Both the position numbers and the translations under genes were made by a program. A stretch of DNA of 64,000 nt, from NCBI GenBank assembly GCA_011947345.1, contig JAAVTG010000289.1, forward strand, positions 62,001 to 126,000, written 5' to 3'. Shown piece by piece: positions 20,284-30,373 of this stretch. Positions within the stretch are counted from its first letter, which is position 1; the number at the start of each line of letters is the position of its first letter. The notes beneath the pieces are model-generated. The model saw only the letters and a program-made list of their open reading frames with translations. It did not search any database and was not told where the DNA came from. This DNA is from Phytophthora quininea. Lineage: Eukaryota > Oomycota > Peronosporomycetes > Peronosporales > Peronosporaceae.

Positions 20284-21753
20284 ATGGCTGACCTCTCGGA
20301 CATCGGACTCTACGGCCTGGCCGTCATGGGCCAGAACTTCGCGCTCAACATGGCGTCGCACGGCTTCAAGGTGTCGGTCTGCAACCGCTCGCCCGACAAG
20401 GTGGACGCCACGGTGCAGCGCGCCAAGGACGAGGGCAACCTGCCGCTCGTGGGCTACAAGGACATGAAGGACTTCGTGGCGTCGCTGGCCAAGCCCCGCA
20501 AGGTCGTGATCCTCGTGGTGGCCGGCAAGCCCGTGGACCTGACCATCCAGGCGCTGTCCGAGTTCATGGAGCCGGGTGACATCATCGTGGACGGCGGCAA
20601 CGAGTGGTTCCCCAACTCGGTGCGTCGCGCGGCCGAGCTGGAGCCCAAGGGCATCCACTTCGTGGGCATGGGCGTGTCTGGCGGCGAGGAAGGCGCACGC
20701 AACGGCCCGTCGCTCATGCCTGGCGGTCCCAAGGAGGCCTTTGACGCTCTGGAGCCCATCATCACCAAGTGCGCCGCCCAGGTGGACGACGGCGCTTGCA
20801 CCACGTACTTGGGTCCTATTGGCTCGGGCAACTACGTCAAGATGGTGCACAACGGCATCGAGTACGGCGACATGCAGCTGATCGCTGAGGCTTACGATAT
20901 CCTCAAGGTGGCTGGCGGCCTGACCAATGAGGAACTCGCCCAGGTCTTTGACGAGTGGAACAAGAGCGAGCTCGAGTCGTTCCTGATCGAGATCACGGCC
21001 CAGATCTTCGCCAAGAAGGACGACCTCGAGGACGACGGCTACGTCGTGGACAAGATCCTGGACAAGACGGGCATGAAGGGCACCGGTCGCTGGACGGTGC
21101 AGGAGGCTGCTGAGCGCTCGATCGCTGCCCCGACCATCACCGCGTCGCTTGACTCGCGCTACCTGAGCGCCCGCAAGGACGAGCGCGTGTTCGCCTCCAA
21201 GGTGCTCTCGGGCCCGTCCGAGATCCCCGCTGTGGACAAGCAGCAGCTGATCGACGACGTGCGTCAGGCGCTGTACGCCTCTAAGATCTGCTCGTACGCG
21301 CAGGGCCTGAACCTCATCCGTGAGGCCGGCGTGCAGATGGGCTGGAACGTCGACCTGGGCGAGTGCGCTCGCATCTGGAAGGGCGGCTGCATCATCCGCG
21401 CCAAGTTCCTGGACCGTATTAAGTCGGCCTACTCCAAGGACGCGTCGCTCATCTCGCTGCTGGTGGACCCCGACTTTGCTGCGGAGCTGCAGGCTCGCCA
21501 GTACTCATGGCGTCGCGTCGTGTCGCTCGCTGTGGCCAGCGGCATCCCCACGCCCAGTTTCTCGGCCTCGCTGAACTACTACGACACGTTCCGTCGCGAG
21601 CGTCTGCCCGCCAACCTGACCCAGGCCCAGCGCGACTTCTTCGGCGGCCACACCTACGAGCGCACGGACCGTGACGGTCTGTTCCACTGCGCTTGGTCCG
21701 CTGCCCACCACAGCATCGGTGACGTCAAGGAGCGCATCCGTGGCAACCTGTAA
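20284..21753 (+). CDS. 6-phosphogluconate dehydrogenase, decarboxylating
   Basis: A 489-residue, single-exon, unbroken frame. The enzyme oxidises and decarboxylates 6-phosphogluconate to ribulose 5-phosphate with NADP+ in the cytosolic oxidative pentose phosphate pathway. Visible are the N-terminal nucleotide fold (GLAVMGQNFALNMASHGF), the substrate loop (GVSGGEEGARNGPSLMPGG), the catalytic Lys/Glu helix (GNYVKMVHNGIEYGDMQL) and the family signature KGTGRWT. The length is normal. Very high GC at third positions suggests strong expression. It lies between the two inverted alpha-mannosidase genes and has no visible functional link to them. Confidence 0.97.
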   Translation: MADLSDIGLYGLAVMGQNFALNMASHGFKVSVCNRSPDKVDATVQRAKDEGNLPLVGYKDMKDFVASLAKPRKVVILVVAGKPVDLTIQALSEFMEPGDIIVDGGNEWFPNSVRRAAELEPKGIHFVGMGVSGGEEGARNGPSLMPGGPKEAFDALEPIITKCAAQVDDGACTTYLGPIGSGNYVKMVHNGIEYGDMQLIAEAYDILKVAGGLTNEELAQVFDEWNKSELESFLIEITAQIFAKKDDLEDDGYVVDKILDKTGMKGTGRWTVQEAAERSIAAPTITASLDSRYLSARKDERVFASKVLSGPSEIPAVDKQQLIDDVRQALYASKICSYAQGLNLIREAGVQMGWNVDLGECARIWKGGCIIRAKFLDRIKSAYSKDASLISLLVDPDFAAELQARQYSWRRVVSLAVASGIPTPSFSASLNYYDTFRRERLPANLTQAQRDFFGGHTYERTDRDGLFHCAWSAAHHSIGDVKERIRGNL

Positions 21754-21917
21754 GCTGCTGATGCCAAGAAGCTAGGGAGGTGATGATGTGTGCAGCTCGG
21801 AGGCGTGAGTTTGATATGATCAAGAATGCCAGCTTTATTTTTTAACGCATGCTGTTGCCAGGAATGGTTTGGTGGTGAGTTCATGGTTGATATACAGGGG
21901 TTTACAAGAAGCGTGGA

Positions 21918-24900
21918 CTACTCCACGGCAATAATCTCGGCCAAGTCCTGGAGCACAGCACCGAATGGTTCGTACGTGTCAAAGGTGTCGGCAGACTCAG
22001 GCTCATCGGACTTGGAGAAGCACACGCGGAACGCACGAACTTCCATCGCCTGCAACACTACAGACGTGCCCTTCACAGGAGACTGCGCGGCGACGAACCG
22101 TTCGCCTCGTCCGTCGTCTTCCACTCCGAGTTGCGTGTCGACTGCACTTCCGCCAATGGCTTCGTGCCGGTCAGAATCAACTCCGTCACCTCCGACACCG
22201 CCGAGTTCTTCACCGACAGCAGCTTCGAAAAGTCCACTGTCGCTGGCTTAGACAGCGTCGAGTGCTCGTCCACGGCGTACAGGTGCGAGAGGCGAAGCAT
22301 CAGACACTGCTTCGTCAGCTCCTGCAACGTGGTCAAGCCGACGTTCGGAGGAAACTCGTTCACAGTCAGCCACGGCAGCTTCGCCTGCTCGTCGGTGTCG
22401 ACAGCGTCTCCATCAGCAGCCTTGCGGAACACCGTCAACGGACGGAAGAACGCGGACTCCATCTTCGACCGCAGACTGCGCATGCCGTCCTCCGCCGAGT
22501 CTACGTTGATGAACAAATTGCCACGCACCACCAGACCTTTCGTCACGAACGTCTTCTTTGGGAATCGTACACTGACTCCGTCTCGTTCAAAGGTTCAGCC
22601 ACACCCTTGTTGTCGTCGGCCAGCAACCGACGGTGCACCATCACCTCCACCTGGCCGTTCTTCAGACTCGCCGCACCTTGAGCTCGGTCCGTCACGATGT
22701 TCAGCTGATGGTTCGCGTCCTTGATGTACGCGCCGGTGGTGATCGGGAAGTAGTTGGCCGCCACCGCCTCCTGACCGTCGTGCAGCGTCAGATTCCACGT
22801 GTCTCGGTGGTTGCGCACGCGCTGCACGAACTCCAGCCCGTTCGAGTCCGTGTACAGCGTGCCGTCCGACTGGATGCTGTCGCCCGCGTCGAAGCGCACG
22901 ATCACCTCCTTGCCCTTCTTGTCGTCGATTGGCACCGACCCCACCGTCCACTCGATCTCCAGGAACTCGTCGTCGGCGTTCACGCGGTACTCGAGTGTCA
23001 CCCACTCGCCGATCTTGAATGCCACGCGCGGCACACTCATTCGGTTCACGCTGTCGGTGTCCGTCACCAGCTCCACCATCGTCACGGCTGGCACCGAGCT
23101 CGGAGTCGCTTCACCAGAAGTGTTTCCGGTTACCGGGTACGTCTTGTTCGAGTCCGGCCGGAACACGTACGCGCCAGACTTGGCGCCATTGCCCTGGAAG
23201 GCCTGGTAGTACGCCACGTCCACCGACAATGGGATCTGGATGTTCTTCTTCTTGTTGGCCAGCTTCGTGATCGACCCCGTCGTTTTACTGATCTCGGCTC
23301 GCATCAAGTGGTTTTCCAGCACAACGACATCTTCGTCCTGGTTGGCGGCAGCAACTACAGCCTCGTCATTCTCATCCACGTCTTTTTGCTTCACCAGTAG
23401 CCGTGCCGTACTAAGCGGCTTCAACTCCACGCTCAGCACCAGCGAGTACGGAGCCACCTGCGTCTCAGCGTGCACGGGCAAGGCCACGAACACGTCCTGA
23501 CCGCGAATGGTTGCGTCGCCGTATTGCACCTGCACGTCCGCCGACTTGTGGGTGACTGGGATGGAGATGGTCTCCACAGCCGTGCGAGCAAGCGCGTTGT
23601 GGACCAGCACCTCGAAGTCAGTGTTTTGTGTGGACACGTCGCACACGCTGGTGTTGGCCAGCAAGCAGAAGTGGAACGGCTCCTTCTCGCCGATGACGAA
23701 GAGCACCTCGTTCATCTCCTTCTCAGCTTGGATGATGCCGTCGTTCAGGCGCAACGCATAGTCGTCCGAGACGCTCTGCTTCTCCGTCCCGGAGAGTCCG
23801 TCGTGGTGCTGTACGAGACCCACAGCCCGCTGGAGAGCCACAAGTTCCGACGAGTGGTGGCTTTGGTAGACCGCATCAAGCTGTCTCAGTTGCTGCAGCA
23901 AGATGTTGGCCACTCGAGCGAACCGCTTCAGCGTCGGCCGGCTCGTGAAGAACCCCGACCAGTAGTCGTGCTCGGCTGAGGCGTACGGGAAGAAGTCGTC
24001 CGTCTTGACGCTCCACGTGAGGCCTTCCTCTCTTGACGTCCGTGTAGTACGACAAGTTGGAGTACAGTACATTCACGCGCGTCCTGGTTGACGTAGTGGA
24101 TCAGTTTGTCCATGTTCTTGAACCATCGCCTTGAATTATCATATTGGAAATCACAGCCCATGGGAAGGAACATGTTGTTGCCTTTCGTCGCTTTTGCACG
24201 CAATTGAACATTTTTCACGAACGCATCCACTTCATCACAAACGTCGTAGTCGTGAAGGTCCTCGTCGTCTTGAATCTCATTCCTGATGTCGCCATACTCA
24301 AATTTGCTCGGTGGGCAATATAGGTCGATGATCTCGCCCGTGAACACCTGCGACTCCTTGCCGCGAGACTTGCTCGGGCGCCAAATGAACTCCAAGTCCT
24401 TATTCTTCTTACGATTACCGTAGTCCTGGTAGTCGATACGGGCGAAGTAGAGCGCGTCAAAGCCCACGCCCTGACTCAGCAGCGAGCCCTGCGTCGACGA
24501 GTGGCCGAACGGGTCGATCTGCCACCCGATGCGAGGGCTGATGCCGAACTCGTCCATGAGCAGTTGATGGCCGTACGACGTCTGGTCCACCATGGCGATG
24601 TAGTGCGGCGTGGCCTCGTCGTGCATGCACCAGCCGCCGTTGACGGTGAGGTCCAGCCGTCCTTCCTTCACGAGCTGCTTGACGATGGCTCGCGTCTCGG
24701 AGCCCTGCTCGTGCCACCAGCGCTGGAAGAAGGCCTGCTCCACGAACATGAACTGGCGGTCCGGGTTGCGCTGAAGCTCCTCGACGGCCGTGTCCAGGAT
24801 GTACTGCACCTTCTGCATGTAGTACTGGTCCACCCCCATAAGCCAGCCCCTGCAAGCACAGCATATATATTAGATGAATGGTAAATAATTTAGATATAAT

Positions 24901-25099
24901 AGTTTAACGAACGGATCGTCATGAGAGTGCGCGATCAAGTGGACGTTGAGTCTGGTGGGGTCGATCGCGCCTGTCGTGTTGTAGTTGCCATCCACGGGGG
25001 CTTCCACTGGCTGGGATCGCAGGTAGTATGACCGGACGCAGCCGCCAGCGCCAGCGCTGTCGAGCACGCGGCCAGAGCGAGCACACCGTGAGCCCTCAT
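21918..25099 (-). CDS. Lysosomal-type alpha-mannosidase (GH38), copy 2
   Basis: Inverted paralogue of the gene at 12430-15595 with the same intron position (24850-24912). The signal peptide differs (MRAHGVLALAACSTALALAA) and the first 60 residues and a 70-residue block (IIDLYCPPSKFEYGD to DNSRRWF) are diverged, while the rest is almost identical to copy 1 up to the stop codon (TAG here, TAA there). Frame breaks: CCCCC at 24996-25000 and the site near 24074-24081, both shared with copy 1; two bases missing near 24030; AAA near 22558 where copy 1 has AAAA; and CC near 22078 where copy 1 has CCC. These corrections sum to whole codons. The catalytic motifs HSHDDPGW, GGWCMHDEA and QIDPFGHS are all present. 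More breaks than copy 1 make inactivation possible, but most look like consensus contractions. Confidence 0.87.
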
Positions 25100-26007
25100 T
25101 TTGGGTGCAGGAATGCAGTTGGATCTCTTCAAGGTGGTACAGTGGTACAGTATCTAGTACTGTAGCCTCTCGTTTACAAGGTCGGTCGGTTGGTTGCATT
25201 GTTGTTGACGGCTGCGCGTTGACTCGTGCCGGGAGCGCAAGCACGTGAGCGCGGGCGGCTCACCAAGCCACACGATGACATCTCCGCCAAGCACGGTGCG
25301 TTCAATCGCAGCACAAAATCCACTGCTTGGGATTTGGTGGTCGAAAAGCGACGATACTACATGGAAGATCGTCGTTTAAATCTGGAAAGGAAACGCCTTG
25401 CGAGCACCGCGGCGCTGGCCGTTCCGGTCCCCGCAATGAATCAAGCGTGACCAGGAAAACGACAAAGCGTTTCCCCGCGTCGGTGCAACAATCCGAGCGC
25501 TCTATAGAGCGCCACTGGACAAGTCTGCTGTTGCAGGCTCGTGTGATGACGGCGTTTTCGCGACGTCGAAGCACCAAGGCATTTTAGAACGCACGCGGGG
25601 CCATCTGGCGAGCGGCGTGGCACCAGGCGTGGCAAACGGCAGTGAAACTGGTGCCTGGAATTTTGTATCTGGGGCGCAGCCAGATTGCTGCCAGGGGGCA
25701 AATGAGACGTCCCTGGCATAAGTTTTACGCCACCTGGCACTGGTAAGGACACACAACGGCTGGCAATATGCTGCAGGCGAAGGCTGAAGTTTGCCTGTGT
25801 CTTGAACGAGGCGCCGTTCGATACAAAATATCGTTTCCGTATTAATCTCAGCAGAAGTCCGTTTTACTGGCAACCACAATGGTGATCAACTATGTGGACT
25901 TTTCTATCGCCTTTTGAAGGCAACATAAACGGTGCTGAACTGGAGCTCTATTCAAAGTCTTCCCCATCGCCAGCACTTCGTGATTTCCGCCCGCCGAGTT
26001 CAACGCC
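25100..26007. other. Intergenic region with degraded repeat-like sequence
   Basis: 900 bp without a recognisable gene. Short open stretches on both strands lack domains. A segment near 25665-25690 (ATCTGGGGCGCAGCCAGAT) resembles the palindrome at 19129-19148, so both may be scraps of one repeat family. Confidence 0.45.
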
Positions 26008-26611
26008 ATGCCGCTCCTGCTGCGGGCCACGGCGCCCAGCCCTTCGATCGACGAGCTCGCCTTCGCCGTGACAGCGACCTCGTTCTCTTCCTCGTCGTCT
26101 TCGTCGCAGCGCTCGGTCTCCTGCGCCACAGACACCTCGCAGAAGCTGCCGTGCTGCCCCACCCACGGCCGCCTCGTACCGCCACCGCCGCAGCACGGCT
26201 GAGACGGAGAGCGAGCTCATGGACGAGGTTTGCAACCACAGCCAGCAGCTCAGAGGCAGCCAGTCGAGTCTGCGGCACAGCGGCACGCTAGCCAAGCTCA
26301 AGGAGGACTCGAACCCATCGCTGGACTCGTGTGACACCCAGCCGGACGACGACCTCCCGTCCTCCAGCGACGACGCCAGCTACATGTCCGAGGCCGAGCG
26401 CGTGTCCAGTGTACTGAGCTGCGGCTGCTCGTGCGCCGACGCCAACGAGTTCTGCATCACGTCCTCCGTCGTCGTGATTGAAGACCGACAGCTCGCTGTC
26501 GTGGACAAGGAGCTGCGCGACTTCCGCAAGACGTTTATGCGCAAGATCTATACCCGACTGACCAAGCTCCCGGGCCCGTTCGGCCGGAAGAAGTCAAAGA
26601 CGACGTGGTGA
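26008..26611 (+). CDS. Uncharacterised Ser/Asp-rich protein
   Basis: I do not recognise this family. The ATG at 26008 opens MPLLLRATAPSPSIDELAFA, a Ser tract follows, and near 26165 the frame changes by one base into SYRHRRSTAETESELMDEV. The second part is a 130-residue open frame with acidic, Ser-rich disorder, a small Cys cluster (CGCSCADANEFC), and a basic helical C terminus (KELRDFRKTFMRKIYTRLTK, then GRKKSK). No membrane segment is seen. A shorter gene starting at 26219 would also be possible. Confidence 0.5.
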
Positions 26612-26918
26612 ACGACCGCCAGTTCGCAGCTACCAGGACATGGGGAATTCGGTAGCACACATAGATCACATGCCATCCCGCCCACTAATATTTATCAACG
26701 TGAAAAGAATTGAGTCAAACGTGTTCAACGGCTCGTGTCCACTACGCCCAAACCGACAGGAGGTGGAAGAAAGAAAACGATAAGGCGCTTGCGAGCACGT
26801 TTCCGTCGTGAAGCATCCAGCTTCCTGGCAGATTTCAATTACGTCGTGGCAAATTACCAGTAGCAGGCGATTCGTATTCAACCGCACAGCTTACAGGCCG
26901 GCGCTGCTAACGCTCATT
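26612..26918. other. Gene-free interval
   Basis: 307 bp between convergent genes; nothing recognisable beyond presumed 3' UTRs. Confidence 0.5.
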
Positions 26919-27274
26919 TCAGTCAAAGTTGGGGCGGTTGCTGCGCTTGACGTGCGCCTTGTACATCATCCAGAACACCAGCGACAAGACGAACAGCAGT
27001 GCCACTGCGAATGCGATCAGCTGCGACTTCATTATCTGTCGACAGGAGCGAGCCACACAAGCGTTAGCGCAGCAAGGCAACAAGTAGCGGCTCAATGCAC
27101 TGGACCCACCCGATCGGCGCTGGCAGCGGCCACCTCGGACGGCTTCTTGTGCTGCCGCCGAAGCCGCTCGCTCATCTTGCTGTACCGCTCGCCGCTGTAG
27201 ATGGTGGGGCCCAGCGCCACGTCCAGGCCGCGCTCGTTGGGCTTGCGCCCAGCAGCTCGGTTGCGCAGCTCCAT
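26919..27274 (-). CDS. Small C-terminally anchored membrane protein
   Basis: A 93-residue protein from two exons (27110-27274 and 26919-27035) around a 74-nt GT-AG intron. The N-terminal 57 residues are hydrophilic and basic (MELRNRAAGRKPNERG, SKMSERLRRQHKKPSE). One hydrophobic segment (SQLIAFAVALLFVLSLVFWM) and a short basic tail (KAHVKRSNRPNFD) follow. The layout suits a tail-anchored or single-pass ER/Golgi protein. I do not recognise a family. It is divergent from SPT subunit 1, with 269 bp between the starts. Confidence 0.7.
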
Positions 27275-27543
27275 GGTCGTCGTCGGTCGAGAAATGACGC
27301 CAACATGGATACATCCGCGATTGTCCGTATATGGAGCACTAGTATACGACTCTGAGGCGATGAACTCGCGGTCAACCGTCCGCTATCATCCGGATGAAAA
27401 ATAGTATGCAACATGTCACAAGCGGATTGGCCTGACCGAGGCGCATTGCGCTGCTTCCTTCCCCGAGACACAACGCGAGTGTCTAAGCGAGAGGCTTTGA
27501 GCCCTTCCTGCCTGCTCCCTTCCTCCCCTATTAGATCGCCACT

Positions 27544-29292
27544 ATGAGCGAGTGGTGGGCCACCATCGGCCAGCCCTTTGCGGATGTACGTGGCGAGTCT
27601 CTATGTCAAGCGTCCTCATGACTAGTCGACTGACTTGCCTTCATTATACTGATGCCTGCAGGCGCTGCTGAGTCTGGATGCTACCAAGATTAAGGCGGCC
27701 TTTGCCAATGCTCCCAGCTCCTACTACGAGTACGTGAAACCTCTCTCTGCCTAGTTACCAAGTCTTGAAGTATTCACTATTCTTCTTGGTATTGCTGTCT
27801 GCAGGTACATCCACTCCATCTACGTGCGCAGCCCCGAGCACGTGATCATCGAGACGTTCCTCATCGTGTTCGTCATTTACATCACGCTCGTCAAGCGCGA
27901 CAAGCCCAAAGGACCGGCCGCCAAGCTCACGGAGCGCGAGATTGATGAGCTCTGCGAGGAATGGACACCCGAGCCCATCCTCCCGCCCAACACGGTTGTG
28001 GATGTGAACAAGTCCAAGCCTATTGGCATTGTGGAGGCCACCCCCAACACGCACCTGAAGCTGCAGGGACTGGCCAAACCTGTGTTGAACCTGGCCACCT
28101 TTGACTTCCTCGGTCTGGGTTCTCGCCCTGAGCTCAAGGAAGTCGCCATCAAGACGCTCACCAAGTACGGCTGCGGATCCTGCGGTCCCCGTGGCTTCTA
28201 CGGAACGATCGACACGCACGAGATTCTGGAGAAGGACATCGCGCAGATGATGGGCACGACCGACTCGATCACATTCTCGGACACGGAGGCTACGTCGTCG
28301 TCGGTGCTACCGGCTTTTGCTAAGCGTGGTGACCTCATCATCATGGACGAGGGTTGCAACGACTCAATTCTGGTGGGCGCCAGCCTGGCCGTTGCACGGT
28401 GCTCTACTACAAGCACAACGACCTGGAGGACCTGGAGCGTCTGCTGAAGAAGGTGCGTGACGAGGATAAGAAAGCCAAGCGTGGCTCGGACTGCCAGCGC
28501 CGCTACGTCGTGACCGAGGCACTGTTCCGCAACCACGGCGACATGATCGAACTGCCCAAGGTGGTGGAGCTTTGTGACAAGTACTTCTTCCGCCTCTTCT
28601 TGGATGAAAGCTTCTCTTTCGGCGTGCTGGGCAAGTCTGGCCGCGGACTGACGGAGCATTACGGCATGGACATCTCCAAGGTGGCCATTATCTGCAGTTC
28701 TCTGGCCGGTTCCACCGCCAGTGTGGGAGGATTCAGTACGGGCTCGCAGGAGGTTGTTGACTACCAGCGTATCAACAGCGCCGGCTACGTGTTCTCGGCC
28801 TCGGCGCCGCCTTTCACGTCGGCCTGCTGCTCGGAGGCGATTCGGATTATGAAGAGCGAGCCGGAGCTCTTCACCAAGCTCCGCGAGAACGCCAAGCTCG
28901 CTCACGAGACGCTTGCGGCGGGTGTGGGCAGCTCTTTCAGCATCTCCAAGGACGTGGTGTCGCCTATTCTGCACCTGCGTCTCCTGCCGGAGCTTGTGGC
29001 TCGCGTCGGCAGTGACGAGGACCAGCGCGCGCTTCAGCACGAAATCTGCGATACGGTCATGCAAAACTGCCTGAAGAAGGGCGTGGCGATCTGCTCGCCT
29101 CGCTACAAGACCCACCAGAAGCTCGAGCCGCTGCCCAGCCTGCGTGTATCTGTGACAGCGGTGCACTCGCCCAAGGAGCTCACTGCGGCGTGCAAGCTCA
29201 TCGCGACGGAGGCCGTGGCGGTGGCCAAGCAAGTGCTCGCTACGATCCCGGCGAACGATTCGCCGGCTAGCAACTTGCGACAGCGCAAGTAA
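27544..29292 (+). CDS. SPTLC1: Serine palmitoyltransferase subunit 1 (LCB1-like)
   Basis: This is the regulatory or non-catalytic partner of the SPT heterodimer, which condenses serine with palmitoyl-CoA in the ER as the first step of sphingolipid synthesis. Exons are 27544-27585, 27662-27729 and 27805-29292. An N-terminal TM (VIIETFLIVFVIYITLV) precedes the alpha-oxoamine synthase fold: NFLGL-like FDFLGLGSRPELKE, YGCGSCGPRGFYGTIDTHE, and LDESFSFGVLGKSGRGLTEHYG. As usual in LCB1, no PLP Lys is seen in the region where LCB2 carries it. One base is missing near 28390: GGCCGT should read GGCCCGT to give SLARCTVLYYKHND. The total exon length is then a multiple of three, close to the usual 500-530 residues. 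Confidence 0.92.
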
Positions 29293-29432
29293 GCATAGCA
29301 TCAAGGCAGTAGCGACCGACAGGAAGCGTATTTCCCGACCCAATCGAGAGGCCAGTAGGGACAGACAACAGCCTTATCAACTGACACGCTTGAACCTTCG
29401 TCAGTGTTGCTTTACACAGTCGATTGTGGTCT

Positions 29433-29795
29433 CTACTGCGTGTCTGAGAGCATTTCCTGGCCCCGCTTCTTGCGGTAGATCTCGAACTGCTCATCGTTGG
29501 TGAACTGGTGCAAACACTCGTTCAGCGCCTTGTTATGGTCGCGACACTTGAAGACCACTTTGAAGCCGTTGGCCTTGGCGCACTCGGCGAACTTCTCGGA
29601 CACGTCGCGGCACTTGGCGATGGCGATGTCGCTCAGCTCTTGTCGCAGTTTCTAAGACCAGCACAACAGAGATTAGCGACGTTACAGCAGATACAATACG
29701 CAGGAGAGACGCACGTGCTCGGCCTGGTTGCTCCACGACAGACGCGAGGAGCGAAAGCTCGCCTTGGCCGTCTCCTTGTCCACAGCCTTCTCCAT
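29433..29795 (-). CDS. CMC1-like twin CX9C mitochondrial protein
   Basis: A 99-residue protein from exons 29715-29795 and 29433-29651 (63-nt intron). Two CX9C motifs are exact: CRDVSEKFAEC and CRDHNKALNEC, followed by LHQFTNDEQFEIYRKKRG. This is the layout of the CMC1 family, intermembrane-space proteins imported through Mia40 and involved in cytochrome c oxidase assembly and copper handling. It has no cleavable presequence, as expected for the family. Confidence 0.88.
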
Positions 29796-29804
29796 GGTGA
29801 TCGT

Positions 29805-29822
29805 GCGGCGCAAAAATGACGC
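29805..29822 (-). promoter_or_regulatory. Initiator-like element of the CMC1-like gene
   Basis: Minus-strand CGTCATTTTTGCGCC, 10-27 bp upstream of the ATG at 29795, resembles the oomycete initiator. Confidence 0.4.
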
Positions 29823-30373
29823 GTTTCTAATTGAAAGGAGAATAGTGACCCCTCGATTTTGGGGATATTTGAAATAGTAACACCCTTTCTTTTGAAACCA
29901 AGTTGAAATCAATCCCGTTGTGACGCTCTACTCGGCCAAGAAAAACGGGTCATGGGACCCGGCTGCTGCCAACGCTGTGGCGCTCGATGTGTTTGGGGGC
30001 TTGGAAGGTTTTGTGCAGATGGATCCCTCGTTAATGCTAAACGACGACAAGTACTTTGGTGACGGGGAGGGATTTGTGCACCGCAGAATCCACATCTTGG
30101 CGGTGGTCCCGCCATTATTCGCTTCGGCAGCGGCATCGGAGACTTTGACTACAGTATGCTGTACCATCGTACGTGTCTTGAACTGGATTAGGATGCTATG
30201 ACGGTGCTTACCTCGGTTTCTGGTTGTGCCAACAGTAATCACAGTTCCGGTCTATCAGTGCTTCAAGTCCATGTGGCCTGCGGCGGACAAGGCTGGATCA
30301 ATGAGGAAGGGCACCTAGCTGTCGTGTTCGCAAATTTATTCGAATTGACAGAAGTTTCCTTTTCCTTAAACGA
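29823..30373. other. Intergenic region with uncertain small ORFs
   Basis: Open stretches of about 90-100 codons exist on both strands at 29920-30242. Neither shows a domain, signal peptide or clear splice structure, and they overlap each other, so no gene is called. Confidence 0.4.

Noticed and set aside
22633..23400. Long ORFs antisense to both alpha-mannosidase genes and many GC-rich genes (up to 288 codons).
   Set aside because: They are rich in His/Arg/Val with no domain and mirror the codon bias of the sense genes: shadow ORFs.
5860..27348. The 16-mer GGAGCACTAGTATACG occurs at 5860-5875 and 27333-27348, suggesting a shared element.
   Set aside because: A single shared 16-mer is expected about once by chance in 64 kb counting both strands, and the flanks do not match.
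28198..29343. A 381-codon ORF antisense to SPT subunit 1.
   Set aside because: It spans the point of the sense frame break, has shadow-type composition and no motif; the sense frame is clearly LCB1.
29920..30242. Opposed 90-100-codon ORFs between CMC1-like and NAGLU genes.
   Set aside because: They overlap on both strands and show no domain, signal or splice structure, so neither could be preferred.
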